NCBI GenBank assembly: GCA_030323885.1
Contig: CM059196.1
Coordinates: 41,928,798-41,992,797 of the forward strand
DNA from: Branchipolynoe longqiensis
Taxonomy: Eukaryota > Annelida > Polychaeta > Phyllodocida > Polynoidae
Direction of reading: 5' to 3'
Length of the DNA: 64,000 nt
The notes beneath the pieces are model-generated. The model worked only from the letters and a program-made list of their open reading frames with translations. It was not told the DNA's origin and did not search any database. Of this stretch, positions 11,575-21,744 are shown in pieces; position 1 is the first letter of the stretch, and each line of letters begins with the position of its first letter. Made by a program: the position numbers and the translations under genes.

Positions 11575-12300
11575 TTACATCCTAGCAACATCTACAAGAT
11601 GTGTGTATATGTAAGTCCTCTATAGACAACATCGTCTCAATTATACCCAAATATATGTATGTATGTAAAGGTAGTTCTGCGCAGACAAGGAAGACAGTAA
11701 TGATAATGGCTGACATGGATTTATTCAAACAACAACAATCGGATAATGACATCCCAACAATTGAACCGTATCTGGCTGGGACTAAACGCCCTACCGAGTA
11801 AAAATAGCAATATTCCTTCTAGTACAAAAAAAAAAAAAAGCATGTGTGCTTTCGTCTGTGTCGGAACGGTAATGGCCATATCGACCATCACGCCCACCCC
11901 TTGCCTGGTGCCGCAGCACCATCTGGCGAGTCCAGGTGGAAATAATCAGAACCATATATAGTTGTAGCAACTAGACAACAGAGGGAGACTCTGTGCCGTC
12001 ATCAGACCAGTTCTCAAGCTCCCAGACCATAAGTCAGGGGAAGGGGAGGAGTGAGAAGGGGGGAGGGGAGTCCACGCCGTCCCTACACCAGGATATAGGA
12101 TATATCCCAGCTATATACTCCCATATGTATGACTACCTACCGGGCGCAGTGGCTGCCCACTTTACATCCTAGCAACATCTACAAGATGTGTGTATATGTA
12201 AGTCCTCTATAGACAACATCGTCTCAATTATACCCAAATATATGTATGTATGTAAATATATACTCCCATATGTATGACTACCTACCGGGCGCAGTGGCTG
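11575..12300 (+). repeat. Split local duplications (two different segments)
   Basis: A segment of about 95 bp beginning tttacatcctagcaacatct and ending tatgtatgtatgtaaa occurs at about 11573-11668 and 12160-12255, nearly identical. A second segment (tatactcccatatgtatgac to gcagtggctgc) occurs at 12114-12151 and 12258-12301. The order A...B-A-B-SINE suggests copying by template switching. Confidence 0.8.
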
Positions 12301-12575
12301 CAAGGGCAGGATACGGGGGTTCGATTCCCAGTCGAGTCAAACCAGTGAAATTGATACCTGTAGCTTCCTAGCCTGGGGCTCGGCATTACTAGGCTAGGGC
12401 AAGGACTGGTTACCTCAGTGTCATGATAATGTGACTGGGTGGGATATTGGGTTGTGGTGCCGGTCGCCTGATTTCCCAATGGGGTGGCACTATGCAGTCG
12501 CCATGACGGCACTATGCAGTCGCCCGTCCTTATATGACCTTAGATGTCACCATGACGTAAAACTAAAAAAAACTA
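12284..12575 (+). mobile_element. tRNA-derived SINE (family A)
   Basis: Head ccgggcgcagtggctgc, B-box-like gggttcgattccc, body with ttgatacctgtagcttccta and ataatgtgactgggtggg. The tail ends gacgtaaaactaaaaaaa. A short internal repeat (actatgcagtcgcc twice near 12490-12522) marks a small slip. Confidence 0.75.
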
Positions 12576-12611
12576 CTATATTTAGTATAATTATATGACT
12601 AACAAGATTAT

Positions 12612-12842
12612 ATGTTAAGCAGGGCTTAGTTCCCTCCTGCAGGATGTGGTATGTGTTGTCCTGTCTGTGTGAAAGTGCATATAAAAGACCCATTGGTGCT
12701 TATCGGAAAGAGTAGCCTAGGTGGCGGCAGCGGGTTTCCTCTAAAGATATATGTCAGAATGACCATGTGTTTGATGTCCAATAGCCGATGATGAAAATCA
12801 ATGTGTTCTAGAGGTGTCGTTAAATAAAACAAACTTTCCTTT
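12612..12842 (+). mobile_element. Molluscan-type SINE (family M)
   Basis: Contains gtgaaagtgcatataaaaga, gcggcagcgggtttcct, caatagccgatgatgaaa and the tail ggtgtcgttaaataaaac. From memory this body is widespread in molluscan genomes, and that is the main taxonomic hint of the window. A second copy is at 30610-30858. Confidence 0.7.
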
Positions 12843-12976
12843 TTGTACCATACTGGCATGCAGCCTGCGACAGCACCTTCATGCCCGGCCATTCCCGACA
12901 ACTCCTGTGGACTCTGGATTTGTTACTTATAGCTATTACATCCATTACACTCGCGCTAACACTGTAACAGTAACAA

Positions 12977-13202
12977 ATGAACTGCCTGACCGTGTTTCCC
13001 CGTATGTTCACCGCCTCTTCTACTTCCACCAGCGGACTGCCCGCCACCTTCTGCGGGCTGACTGGCCTGTCCAGCACCCTGCAGATAGCCCTGCTCCTGG
13101 GGCAGCGTGGCCATGGTTACGGTCATGGCCATGGTCACCACCATCAGCATCATCATCACCACCGCCTGACAAATCCGTGCACCGTCACTAACGCCGCGTG
13201 CA
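12977..13202 (+). CDS. PAN-domain gene, exon 1 (tentative): hydrophobic then His-rich segment
   Basis: From ATG 12977 the frame reads into a Ser/Thr/Leu-rich part, then a His-rich run (GHGYGHGHGHHHQ followed by five His, about residues 47-64) and a segment with two Cys (TNPCTVTNAAC). It ends at a strong donor GCA|GTAAGT in phase 1, which matches the phase needed by the next exon. A stop (TAA) lies two codons before the ATG, so the coding exon cannot extend further in frame. An alternative is an internal exon using the acceptor ttccaccag at 13032. No classical signal peptide is obvious, so an upstream exon may exist. His-rich segments often bind metals; that is inference. Confidence 0.45.
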
Positions 13203-13282
13203 GTAAGTTACTCTCCTCCCCGCTTGTCTAGGTTATGTTATGTATAAAGTACTTATGAGGGAATGCAATTAGCCTGTGTCAC

Positions 13283-14037
13283 TATAGACCCCTTTCAATG
13301 TTCATAAACATTGTGCATGCGTGCGCACCTTGGCTGCAGAACGAATGCACACTGTCATTCAGTTTGCCGGTATTTTATTCAAAATTAATAGAAATACAGA
13401 ATCCTAACCTTATAAATTTAATATAATCTGTTCGTTGAATGTGTTTTCTATATGTGATTCAAGCGGTTTGTTTCTAGGTGGTGTGATTTTAGAGATATTT
13501 CACTTTTTCTGTATGAAGATTACTCATAGCCATTGACAATGCATTGAGTTTGCCGGTATGTGCAGTGCAAAACCTCAATTTTATTCAAAATTAATAGAAA
13601 TACAGAACCCTAACCTTATAAATGTAAGATAATCTGCTCATTGATTATGTTTTCTATATGTGTTTCAAGCGGTTTGTTTCTAGGTGGTGTGGTTTTAGAG
13701 ATATTTAACTTTTTCTGTATGAAGATTGCTCATGACCATTGACAATGCATGAGTTTGCTGATACGCGCAGTTCAAAATGTCAATTTTATTCAAAATTAAT
13801 AGAAATGCAGAACCCTAACCATATAAATTTAATATAATCTCATCATTGAATATGTTTTCTATATGTGTTCCAAACAGTTTGTTTCTAGGTGGTGTGGTTT
13901 TAGAGATATTAAATTTTTTCTGTTTGAAGATTGCTCATAGACCTTGAGTTTGCAATGTGACAGCGTGTCGTCCTGCACCCAAGCAGCGCACGCACTGACC
14001 TAAATACCTATGCTGACGTCATATGAAATAGGTCTAT
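13283..14037. mobile_element. Inverted-repeat element with three copies of a 204-bp core satellite
   Basis: The outer ends (ctatagacccctttcaatg at the left, catatgaaataggtctata at the right) are imperfect inverted repeats that continue inward through a tgcgtgcgc / gcgcacgca pair. Inside are three tandem copies, period about 204-205 bp, containing ttttattcaaaattaatag, ctaaccttataaattta and gtttgtttctaggtggtgtg. The same core, with different outer ends, occurs at 49020-49512. It lies in intron 1 of the PAN gene. Confidence 0.75.
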
Positions 14038-14396
14038 ATTGTCTGCTCCCACCTCCTGTAATCTTGTTTTCTAGTTGTTGGTAGTTGGGTTACTGGAGGT
14101 TGGTGTGCGCCCTGGAGGGCAGGAGATCTGCTCCAAGCAGCTCTACTCCCTTCCTTCCCTCCAGGTGGCACTTCCGCCCCTCACCAGCTGCCCACTCCTC
14201 CTCCGGTTTTTACAATAAGAGACTTGTAAACAAGGATTGCACATGTAAAATCAACAAGGGTTAGTCTTATACTTCTAACTCTAAGTTCTAGTCCACCCGC
14301 CTGAGTCAAAGCCTGGTTTAGAGCATGTGTAAAAGCAAATGTAAAATCCTGTGCAAAAGCGGCGGCACGAGTAGTGTATGTAAAGATGCAGCTAAT

Positions 14397-14939
14397 GGCC
14401 CTGTCACATTGTGATGTTTCTCGCCGGCATGCTGCCAAAACGCAAAATCACTTTTAATCTTCGAGACATGTCAAACTATTCGGCATCAGCGCAACGTATT
14501 GGTAGCGTGCGGCCGACGTCATGAGAAAAAAAACAAAAAAGTTTGGTGTACCATCCTTAGATGTTGCTAGGATGTAAAACAACAGACAAACAAAGCAACA
14601 GTTTGGCACAACATATGGGAACGACCCTCACGTGCACGCGGCGTGTGCCTACCATTCGCATAACGTTATTCCAGCGCGTGTAACGTATCTCGACGTCCCC
14701 CTAATGTTGCCATAGTGTTGGCACCCGCGCGTCATTGCATTTCGAAAGTTTTGTACAAGCACAAAACTTTCAATGTGCGAAGACGTGCGCCACTGACCAT
14801 TGTCGACCATCGCCGTCCATCAATGAATAGCAATGTGAGCCTAACGCGTGTGTAACGCTTCCTGACGTATCCCGATGTTGCACCAAAACATCACATACGT
14901 CGATGCGCGTTGGCGAAAAGCGTCATACTGTGACAGGGC
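14397..14939. mobile_element. Foldback MITE, GGCCCTGTCACA termini, CGTAACG/GACGT interior
   Basis: The left end ggccctgtcacattgtgatg and the right end gcgtcatactgtgacaggg are inverted. The interior has many cgtaacg, gacgt and cgccg words and a hairpin gaaagttttgt / acaaaactttc at about 14745-14772. A family A SINE tail fragment (atgttgctaggatgtaaaac, 14548-14600) is inserted in it. It sits in intron 1 of the PAN gene. Confidence 0.7.
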
Positions 14940-15031
14940 TATTACGAAGTCAGACAAGCGTAGAGGTTCTACGCAGCAAGGGGTGTTGACTGATTACTCA
15001 AATGGATAATTTGTGATAGTTGATATAATGT

Positions 15032-15380
15032 GCTCTCCCTCTCTCCCATCCCTCCCTCTTTGGCCCTCCCCATCTCGCTCTCCCTTTCCCCGTGCCCCCC
15101 TCTCGTTCCCTCCCCTCTCGCTCTCCCTCCCTGTCCCCCTTTCCTTCTCTCTCGCTCTACCCTGTCTCTCTTTCACTCTCCCCTCTCTCCTTATTCCCCG
15201 TCTCTCTCATTTTCCCTCCGCCCGTCCCCCCTCTACACCTTTCCACTTCTGCCTCTGCCTCTGCTTCTGCCTCTGCCTCTGCCTCTGCCTCTCCTTCTCT
15301 CTGCCTCTCCTTCTCTCTCCACCATCTCTCTCCACCATGTCCCTCTCTCTCCACCATCTCCCTCTGTCTCCACCATCTCA
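15032..15380 (+). repeat. Long polypyrimidine tract just upstream of a 3' splice site
   Basis: About 350 nt of almost pure C/T (ctctccc-type words, then (CTCTGC)n at 15246-15295) ends roughly 45 nt before the acceptor of exon 2. It could act as an extreme polypyrimidine tract and can form triplex DNA. Apparent Pro/Ser/Leu frames are artefacts. Confidence 0.85.
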
Positions 15381-15426
15381 CTTTGTTTATACACATAACC
15401 GATCCATCGCTTCACTACGATTTCAG

Positions 15427-15687
15427 CCGGGAATGACGCCGTCGGTGTCCAGCCCATAGTGCCGGACGAAGCGCGGACTCAGCCGACACGGACCACCCGA
15501 CTGGACCCGGCGACCCGGGCACCCCGCACGCAGTCCGTCACGGTCCCGCAGACGTCCCGTCCCACGCGCACGCTGGCCCCGCGGACCCACCAGCCAAGCC
15601 CCGCCCCCGCAACCACCCAGCCCCCCACCCGGCCACCCACACTTCCGCCGCGCCCCACGCACCACTATTACACGATCCGTGACTCAG
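15427..15687 (+). CDS. PAN-domain gene, exon 2: Thr/Pro-rich linker
   Basis: Bounded by the acceptor cgatttcag (15418-15426) and the donor ACTCAG|GTGAGT, phase 1 at both ends. It encodes about 87 residues, rich in Thr, Pro, Arg and Ser (for example TRPTRTLAPRTHQPSP and TTQPPTRPPTLPPRP), ending HHYYTIRDSG. Such mucin-like linkers are usually extracellular and O-glycosylated. It is GC-rich, unlike the flanking introns. It probably spaces the His-rich N-terminus from the PAN domains. Confidence 0.7.
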
Positions 15688-15710
15688 GTGAGTCAAGTTG
15701 CACAAATCTG

Positions 15711-16055
15711 AATGTTGGTTGGTTGTTGGGGTTTTACGTCCTGGCAACATCTAACGTCATATCAGCACGGGCACCGACTTGTGACAGTTCGGAATTATGT
15801 CGACTTTATAGTGCTGCCCCACTGGGAGACCAGGCTGCCATCACCATGACCTGATATCCCACTCAGTCACATTATCCTGACACTGAACCAACCAGTCCTT
15901 GTCCTTGTCCGATGTGCTGAGCGACTGGCTAGGAAAAGGCAAGTATAAATGTGTAAGTCATTGGTTTGACTCAACCAGGGTTTCATCACCTGAGTTTGAA
16001 TCCCACAATCTACCAACACAGGAGACGGACGCTTAACTCATTCGGCCATCCTGTA
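15711..16055 (-). mobile_element. tRNA-derived SINE (family A), full length
   Basis: Minus-strand copy with complete head (gatggccgaatgag-type) and tail. It begins only about 25 bp after the exon 2 donor, so it inserted close to the splice site. The body carries a small change (cttgtccttgtcc). Confidence 0.8.
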
Positions 16056-16605
16056 TAATCCATTGTGAAGTGCACATGCCATCCTAATATGTATGCAACA
16101 AAGACCTGATCTCCTGGGCCTGATCTCATTAAGGTGTGTACATTGTTGCATCTCCATCACCCCACCTGTAGATACATATATACACACACGCGGCAACATT
16201 AGTACATCATTAACAAAGAGATCTACGTAGTTAATATTTAATTATGCATGCGGTCTTGCGGTCAGTGAGAATGTTGTTGATTACAATATTATGCTAATAC
16301 TGGTATTCCGAGTTATGCTGGTCCCTTGGGAAGGACTGAATCTGCGACTCAGTAGGCCAAGTGGTCGCAGCTTTAGTTTACCCCTGGGGCCATATGCATG
16401 GGGCGGTGTTAGCGAGCCAAAACTGGTTTTGGACGGGATTTGAGGTTTAGCGGCGAAAAGTTGCTATGCATGGAGCAGTGTTACGCAAACACAGCGAGTT
16501 TAACGTCGCCTACACTAACACCACACCGTAGCAAGTTTACTGGTGGTGTTAGGTACCGATTAGACCCAAATCTATTCAATGCTATCATATTTAACAGAAA
16601 TACAT

Positions 16606-16996
16606 ACTAAAAATGCGGTATATGCGGCATAGATATATGCCAACCCCCAATAGTCAATGTTTACTTTTTGTGCTGGGGTATTGCTAAACATACAAACACA
16701 CCAAAAAGAATACCCATGATATTTTTGAGGTTTTTTGCTCCAATTTTGTGAAGGAAGATCAAAGTTACTATTGTTTTCTATGGCAAACGCAGCAGTAATC
16801 GCATTCGCAGTCGCACCGATCGGTCCATGAGTCGATCCATTTGCCGCATTTGCATTTGCATTTGCATTTGCATTCGCATTCGCATTCGCATTCGCATTCG
16901 GACGCATGGAAGCACAACTATTCATTTACATGCCTTTTGATTTTTTGCCACATTTGCATTCGCATGCCGCATACCACATATATGGAATCTAGCTTT
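16606..16996. mobile_element. MITE with GCATTCGC words (shorter copy)
   Basis: The right half parallels the element at 1738-2696: ctatggcaaacgcagcag, then tandem gcattcgcattcgc/gcatttgcattt, ggcatggaagcac-type sequence, ttttttgccacatttgc and the terminus ataccacatatatggaat. The left end carries aatgcggtatatgcggcat. No coding capacity. It lies in intron 2 of the PAN gene. Confidence 0.65.
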
Positions 16997-17384
16997 AGCC
17001 TTAAACTGACTAGATGTGTGAATACACCAGGTACATCCTTGTAGAGTTAACCTCGAAGAGCTGGTTTGACACCGCTATATATACTTAGGGTTAGAACTTA
17101 GAATACCTGCAGCAGTTTCAAACTTTACAGAGCATCGGGTCATATTAGACCGTGATATAGGTGAAGATGGCAAATTGCCTCAGTGATGTTAGTAGTAGGA
17201 CACCTTTAAGCATAGGCGACCAGAAGGAATGGTCAGCCAGGTATACTGCTCGCTTCCTGAATGGGGGGCGGTCATAGGATCCATTCCTGGTGGAGTACAA
17301 TCAAAGGATTACAAACTATGTATGTGTTGTTAACTTGACATTATCAGGATAGGAAGACTGGTTGCCTTAGTGGCAAGATAAGCT

Positions 17385-17444
17385 TTCTTTGTTTGGGTTT
17401 TTCGTCCGAGCAACATCGATGGTCATATCAGCATGGGTACCAAC
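17385..17444 (-). mobile_element. SINE (family A), tail part, split by a LINE
   Basis: The tail of a minus-strand SINE (gggtttttcgtccgagcaac) is interrupted after gggtaccaac at 17444 and resumes at 18028 with accaacttgtcacagtgc. The repeated accaac is the target-site duplication of the LINE fragment between them. Confidence 0.75.
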
Positions 17445-18027
17445 ATTGATGCTGAAATACAGAGGAGGATGGCCAAGGCTAGCGCATCTTTCGGCCGACT
17501 ATGCCAGAGACTCTGGAACAACCACCATGTGTATATGCGGGTCAAAGGCAAGATCTACTGTGCAATCATGCTATCCACCCTACTATAGGGAGCCGAGGCC
17601 AGGATAGTGTACAGACGACAGGTGAAAAAGCTGCATGCCTTCATGATGCGACATATGTGATCAATCATGGGGCTAACCTGGAAGGACAAAGTGACAAATA
17701 AGGAAATACTCGAACGGACGGGGCTGCCCTCTATGGAAGATTTTCTGATCAAAAAGAATCTCCGGTGGACTGGACACCTCATGAGGATGTCATCAGACAG
17801 ACTACCAAAGCAGATCCTCTACTCTCAACTGTATTCTCGTTACAGAAAGAGAGGGCACCCTCGTCTCCGGTTCAAGGATACCATCAAGAGAAACCTAAAG
17901 CTGAGAGACATTAAGACCGACTCATGGACATCACTCTCACAGCAGAGAGCTAAATGGAGAGCGGCAGTCAAGTAATGAAGGCAGTCTTTGTCACTTCGTG
18001 ACCGACAGCAATGCTATGATGATGATG
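17445..18027 (+). pseudogene. 5'-truncated LINE, C-terminal reverse transcriptase region
   Basis: Translation gives IDAEIQRRMAKASASFGRL, then a stop, WKDKVTNKEILERTGLPSME, LRWTGHLMRMSSDRLPKQIL and KWRAAVK followed by a stop: the C-terminal part typical of L2/CR1- or RTE-like endonuclease-reverse transcriptases. At least two in-frame stops and frame changes make it non-functional. The 3' end is an (ATG)n run. It is flanked by the 6-bp duplication accaac and inserted in a SINE. A longer copy is at 36840-37768 on the other strand. Confidence 0.85.
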
Positions 18028-18272
18028 ACCAACTTGTCACAGTGCGCACTGATGACCATTATATACTGCCCTCCAACTCCGAGACCATGTCACTGGCACC
18101 ATTATCCAAAATCAGATTTAGTCACATTATCCTGATGCTGAGCAAGCCAGTTATTATTAATCCTATTAATGCCAAATGTCAGGCTAAGGAGCTATGTTTC
18201 TGTTTTGTAAGTAATTGGCTTGACTCGGTGAGAGTTCAAAACCGTGACAGACAACACAGGAAATCGGCCATC
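18028..18272 (-). mobile_element. SINE (family A), body and head part after the LINE insertion
   Basis: Continues the interrupted SINE: cagtgcgcactgatgacc, gtcacattatcctgatgctg, gtaattggcttgactcg, ending with the degraded head aaatcggccatcc. The next MITE begins directly after it. Confidence 0.75.
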
Positions 18273-18273
18273 C

Positions 18274-18740
18274 CCGGTGTGGCGGTTTCAGCGTGTTCCC
18301 GTGCTCAGACGTGTACCTCGCTTCTGCACATGAGTCAGAATCTAATAAACATGGCCGTAATCGATTAACACTACCCGGGCGACTCGGGTCATCCCAGTCG
18401 TCAGAATTTCAAATAGAACACGGCGAGTGGAGTCGACAAATACACGTGCCATGTGCAAAAAAAGAATAACTTAGATTAATTAAATGGAAATATAGGTAAA
18501 CTAGGCCATCATAAAATACTTTAAATCCTATTTTGCTGTATTTTTTATCGGTTATTAAAAAAAATTAAAATTGTCCACCTGAGCGGGGAGAAGCGTATTC
18601 GATTATTCGACCCGAGTTTGTAGGATGTGCCCATGCTCCAATAAGTGTCTCGGGTGATCCGAGTTGATGCGAAATCCGCGCATGCGCAGAAGCAACGGGA
18701 GACGGCTGAGCACGGGAACACGCTGAAACCGCCACACCGG
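18274..18740. mobile_element. MITE with perfect 35-bp CCGGTGTGGCGG terminal repeats
   Basis: The first 35 bp (18274-18308, beginning ccggtgtggcggtttcag) are the exact reverse complement of 18706-18740. Inside is a copy of another MITE, whose left terminus ggccgtaatcgattaac (18351) and partner end near 18670 match elements at 54670 and 56627. The outer terminus is related to that of 49020-49512 (both CCGGTGTNGCGGTTTC, with cgcttctgc further in). Confidence 0.8.
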
Positions 18741-18880
18741 CGAAATCATGGTGCTGAAGGGGAGGCAGGGAAAAGTAACCATCTTGATATGATCTGAGAT
18801 GTTGCCCGGAGGTAAAACCCCAATAAGGCAAGCAAATTAGGTATATGTTTTTATCTTTATGTATGTATCTCGCTCTCCTC

Positions 18881-18884
<4 letters not shown>

Positions 18885-18942
<58 letters not shown>
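18885..18942. repeat. (GTCT)n(CT)n(AT)n compound microsatellite
   Basis: Tetranucleotide, then dinucleotide CT, then AT repeats in succession, about 85 bp upstream of the exon 3 acceptor. Confidence 0.95.
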
Positions 18943-18947
<5 letters not shown>

Positions 18948-19025
18948 ATCAAAATTTGTTTGTAATATAGTATCAAGCAACGACAGCCACATGTCTGATG
19001 ATATGACTATGTTTACCGTTCTCAG

Positions 19026-19146
19026 GTTGTCCTGATCCGTTCCTGAAAATTCCGGCCTATCACAGCCTGGGTGGAAAACCGGCCCCAAGATCTGTTAACA
19101 CGGAGGAGGCCTGCAAGCGGTTTTGCAATATGAGACCTGACTGCAG
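19026..19146 (+). CDS. PAN-domain gene, exon 3: first half of PAN/Apple domain 1
   Basis: Acceptor ttaccgttctcag, donor CTGCAG|GTGAGA; enters in phase 1 and leaves in phase 2. It encodes the start of a PAN/Apple domain: CPDPFLKIPAYHSLGG, then EEACKRFCNMRPDC. The Cys spacing C-(x30)-C-x3-C-x5-C is typical of PAN N-terminal halves. PAN domains bind proteins or carbohydrates outside the cell. The other half is on the next exon. Confidence 0.8.
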
Positions 19147-19495
19147 GTGAGAACAGTCACATGGAAGCCGCTTTTCACCTCTCTAAGTAGACTCTCAAAA
19201 TATGTGGTTAGGGCATAAAACCACATACGTTTTACTTGTCCGCATTTTGTGAACATGATTAAGCGATTCATAATTAGTCCAGTGCTTCGACATTTTCCAA
19301 TTCTAAGCAGAGAGGTAAACGGAAAGAAGAACAAATCGTCCTGTGTATGAGGCGCGAGGGGAAGGGGGGCGAATACATTCATCCCAATAGAGGTGGGGGG
19401 GGGGGGGGCACTCCACAGAAGCGCATAAGAAGGAATAATAATAATAACGCACATGTTCCCCCTACAATTTATACTTGTATAATACATTATGCATT

Positions 19496-19504
<9 letters not shown>

Positions 19505-19553
<49 letters not shown>
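19505..19553. repeat. (AT)n microsatellite
   Basis: About 23 TA dinucleotides within intron 3. Confidence 0.95.
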
Positions 19554-19554
<1 letters not shown>

Positions 19555-19555
<1 letters not shown>

Positions 19556-20380
19556 ACGTATATACGACATATATGCTGATGTAAGCGAATACGCATGGTT
19601 CTGCCCCGGTGACTATGGCCGGAACTCGCTGGTTTGTTTGGCGCCTTACTGCCGGGCGCGCACAGCGCCTATATACGCCGTGGGTGATAGCTGGACATCC
19701 TAGTTACTCTCAGCTAGTCGCTATAGATGTTCCTTTGCTCAACAATTATTTATTTTTTATTTTACTTTTATTTATTATTTTAATTTTATTTTCTATTTTA
19801 TTCCTTATTCTACCTACTCATTCACTTTGTTCTCTTCTATTGGTAGGGCAGTTGAGCCCAGCCAGGTGCATTGTTTGATTGTAATCACTTTCCTAATAAC
19901 TAATGTACCCACCACTCAGCCTCCCCCTGCTATTCTTACATATACATAGTTATATAGATATGTATTGTATAACTTGTTATGCTCATATTATTTAGGCTGT
20001 AGGGCCTTGCCTCCCCACCTTCCGCATGGCGGGTGGGCGCTGTACCACCTCTGCTCCCCCGGCTAGGCTTGCCAAGCCGCAGGCGATCAGCCAATCAGAG
20101 GGATTTGCGCCCGGGGGAGGCGACTTCGGGCGGTTCAGCCGATATGCGGCCTCCAGTCGTTTGGAAATTTGACTTATTATATTTGGAGTTTTGAAGCATT
20201 CAGATTATAATATAAGCACATGCACTTCATGGACTTATCACGTAAAGAGGATTCGCCTCTAAACATGTTATATTTCTAAACGCTAATCTGCCTACCAGAC
20301 ATCGATGCTTAGAACACTGTGGCAAGTCTCGGCAATATGTAGTGCCTGAGTTGACGAGTTCAGCACTCGTTGCTTGTGTA
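19555..20380. other. Intronic stretch, partly GC-rich, nothing coding recognised
   Basis: Between 19990 and 20160 the DNA is GC-rich (gcgcccgggggaggcgac, ggctaggcttgccaag) against an AT-rich background. It could be an old transposon end or a CpG-rich regulatory patch. No frame or fold supports a specific call. Confidence 0.35.
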
Positions 20381-20387
20381 CTGGTAT

Positions 20388-20485
20388 TAAGGTTGAAAAC
20401 ACTACCGTAGTGTTTTGAACCTAGGTTGAAAACAGTAGTGTTTTGAACCTAGGTTGAAAACACTACCGTAGTGTTTGTGTGGGGT
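20388..20485. repeat. Three short repeats centred on palindrome AAACACTACCGTAGTGTTT
   Basis: The phrase aggttgaaaacactaccgtag, or a version with cc-gt lost, appears three times at 34-37 bp spacing. Each complete copy is itself a palindrome. Confidence 0.8.
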
Positions 20486-20502
20486 AGTATTTTGAACTGT
20501 CA

Positions 20503-20572
20503 CAAGTCGGTACCCATCCTAATAGGACCTTTGATGTGCCAAGGACGTAAACCTCCAACACCCAACCAGCCT
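20503..20572 (+). mobile_element. SINE (family A) tail fragment
   Basis: Contains cacaagtcggtacccatcct and gtgccaaggacgtaaacc, followed by (CAAC)-like sequence; only the last 70 bp of the SINE is present. Confidence 0.7.
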
Positions 20573-20689
20573 CAGCATCAATCCTAACCGAGGGACCAAG
20601 AGAACGTGGAATACGCATACTGCAGCATTCATTTAGGATTATTCCTTTGCTGTTAGTGTCCTTTTTGTTGTTTATGCGTCTTTATGTTT

Positions 20690-21000
20690 GCGGAGTTCTC
20701 TGTGGCAGAGTGGTTAGAGTGTCTGACTTTTTTCTAGCTCGGAATCTGAAGGTTGGTGGTTCGATTCCCCATGCCATCACCTCAGCTAATTTGGATTTCC
20801 ACTGCTGTGTATAACTTACAGTGTCATTAAAGGTCAGTTGCTCTCTCACCATGTCTATCTGATGTGGGAGGTTAAAAATTCCTCCGGTTGGTAAAACTGT
20901 ATGCTCAATCTTTCTATTGACCAACTGTCTAATGGTGAAAACAAGTCTGTTTGGAGTTATCCATGATAGGCAGTATAAACCTTCAAGAAAAAAATTGCTG
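20690..21000 (+). mobile_element. tRNA-derived SINE (family B)
   Basis: The head tggcagagtggttagagtg (A-box-like) and ggtggttcgattcccc (B-box) resemble a tRNA. The body includes ggatttccactgctgtgtat and gaccaactgtctaatggtg. A second copy lies at 26612-26925 on the minus strand. This copy ends about 30 bp before the exon 4 acceptor, so part of the branch-point region of that intron is SINE-derived. Confidence 0.75.
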
Positions 21001-21029
21001 ATATTTCTGTTTGCCTTGTTAAATGGCAG

Positions 21030-21157
21030 GGCCATCGACTATGACCACAGCTGGCACCGCTGCTTCTCCTACACCTTCAGCACACAGACCTTCGTGGCTC
21101 CCATCACAGACTCCATCGTTGATCACTACCTGAAGACAAGCTGTCACCAGGAAGCCG
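21030..21157 (+). CDS. PAN-domain gene, exon 4: second half of PAN/Apple domain 1
   Basis: Acceptor gttaaatggcag, donor GAAGCCG|GTATGT, in phase 2 and out phase 1. It encodes AIDYDHSWHRCFSYTFST, then IVDHYLKTSCHQEAG. The pattern 'aromatic-D-x3-W-x2-C' followed by a late Cys is the usual C-terminal half of a PAN domain, matching the equivalent exons of domains 2 and 3. Confidence 0.8.
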
Positions 21158-21370
21158 GTATGTAAGAACGCCTGATACCCGGATCGCAGCAACGCCTAAT
21201 GTGGTGCGTATTGTGACATGCGTCATTCGGCAAATAACATTTTAACTGGCTGTGTCTTTATGAAGGTAGTTCAATCAAGTTGGTATGTGTACTGTGTGAA
21301 ATACCGAACCAGCGGTGGGGAAATGAGGGGGGGGGGGGGTTCCAGCAGGGCACCATATACCATTTCCGCG

Positions 21371-21637
21371 GTTTGTTTGTTTTGTTTATTGGGGTCTTAT
21401 GTCCTGGCAACATGCCCGGATTGGTACTGACTTGTGACAGTGCACACATATGGCAACTTTATAGCGAGGGCCCCACTGGGAGAGCAGGCCACCAGCGCTA
21501 TGACATGATATCCCACTCAGTCACATTATCCTGACACTGAGCCAACCAGTCCTTGGCCTATTGTAATAATGCTGTGCGCCTGGCTAGGAATTGACAAGTA
21601 TCAATTTTTTAAGTCATTGGTTTGACTCGACCAGGGA
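21371..21637 (-). mobile_element. SINE (family A), head missing
   Basis: Body and tail present (ggggtcttatgtcctggcaa, cactcagtcacattatcctg, gtttgactcgaccagg) but the tRNA-like head is lost. Confidence 0.8.
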
Positions 21638-21744
21638 ACAGGATGTGGGTCTATGAAGGTGCATCAGTCAGTTTAATATGTGGAACGTGTAAAATACTGA
21701 ACCAGATGTGTGAAAATGAGAGGGCACAACACACCATTTTCGCA

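Noticed and set aside
15013..15459. Pro/Ser/Leu-rich frames before exon 2
   Set aside because: They are encoded by the polypyrimidine tract in three frames at once and end in the splice acceptor region.
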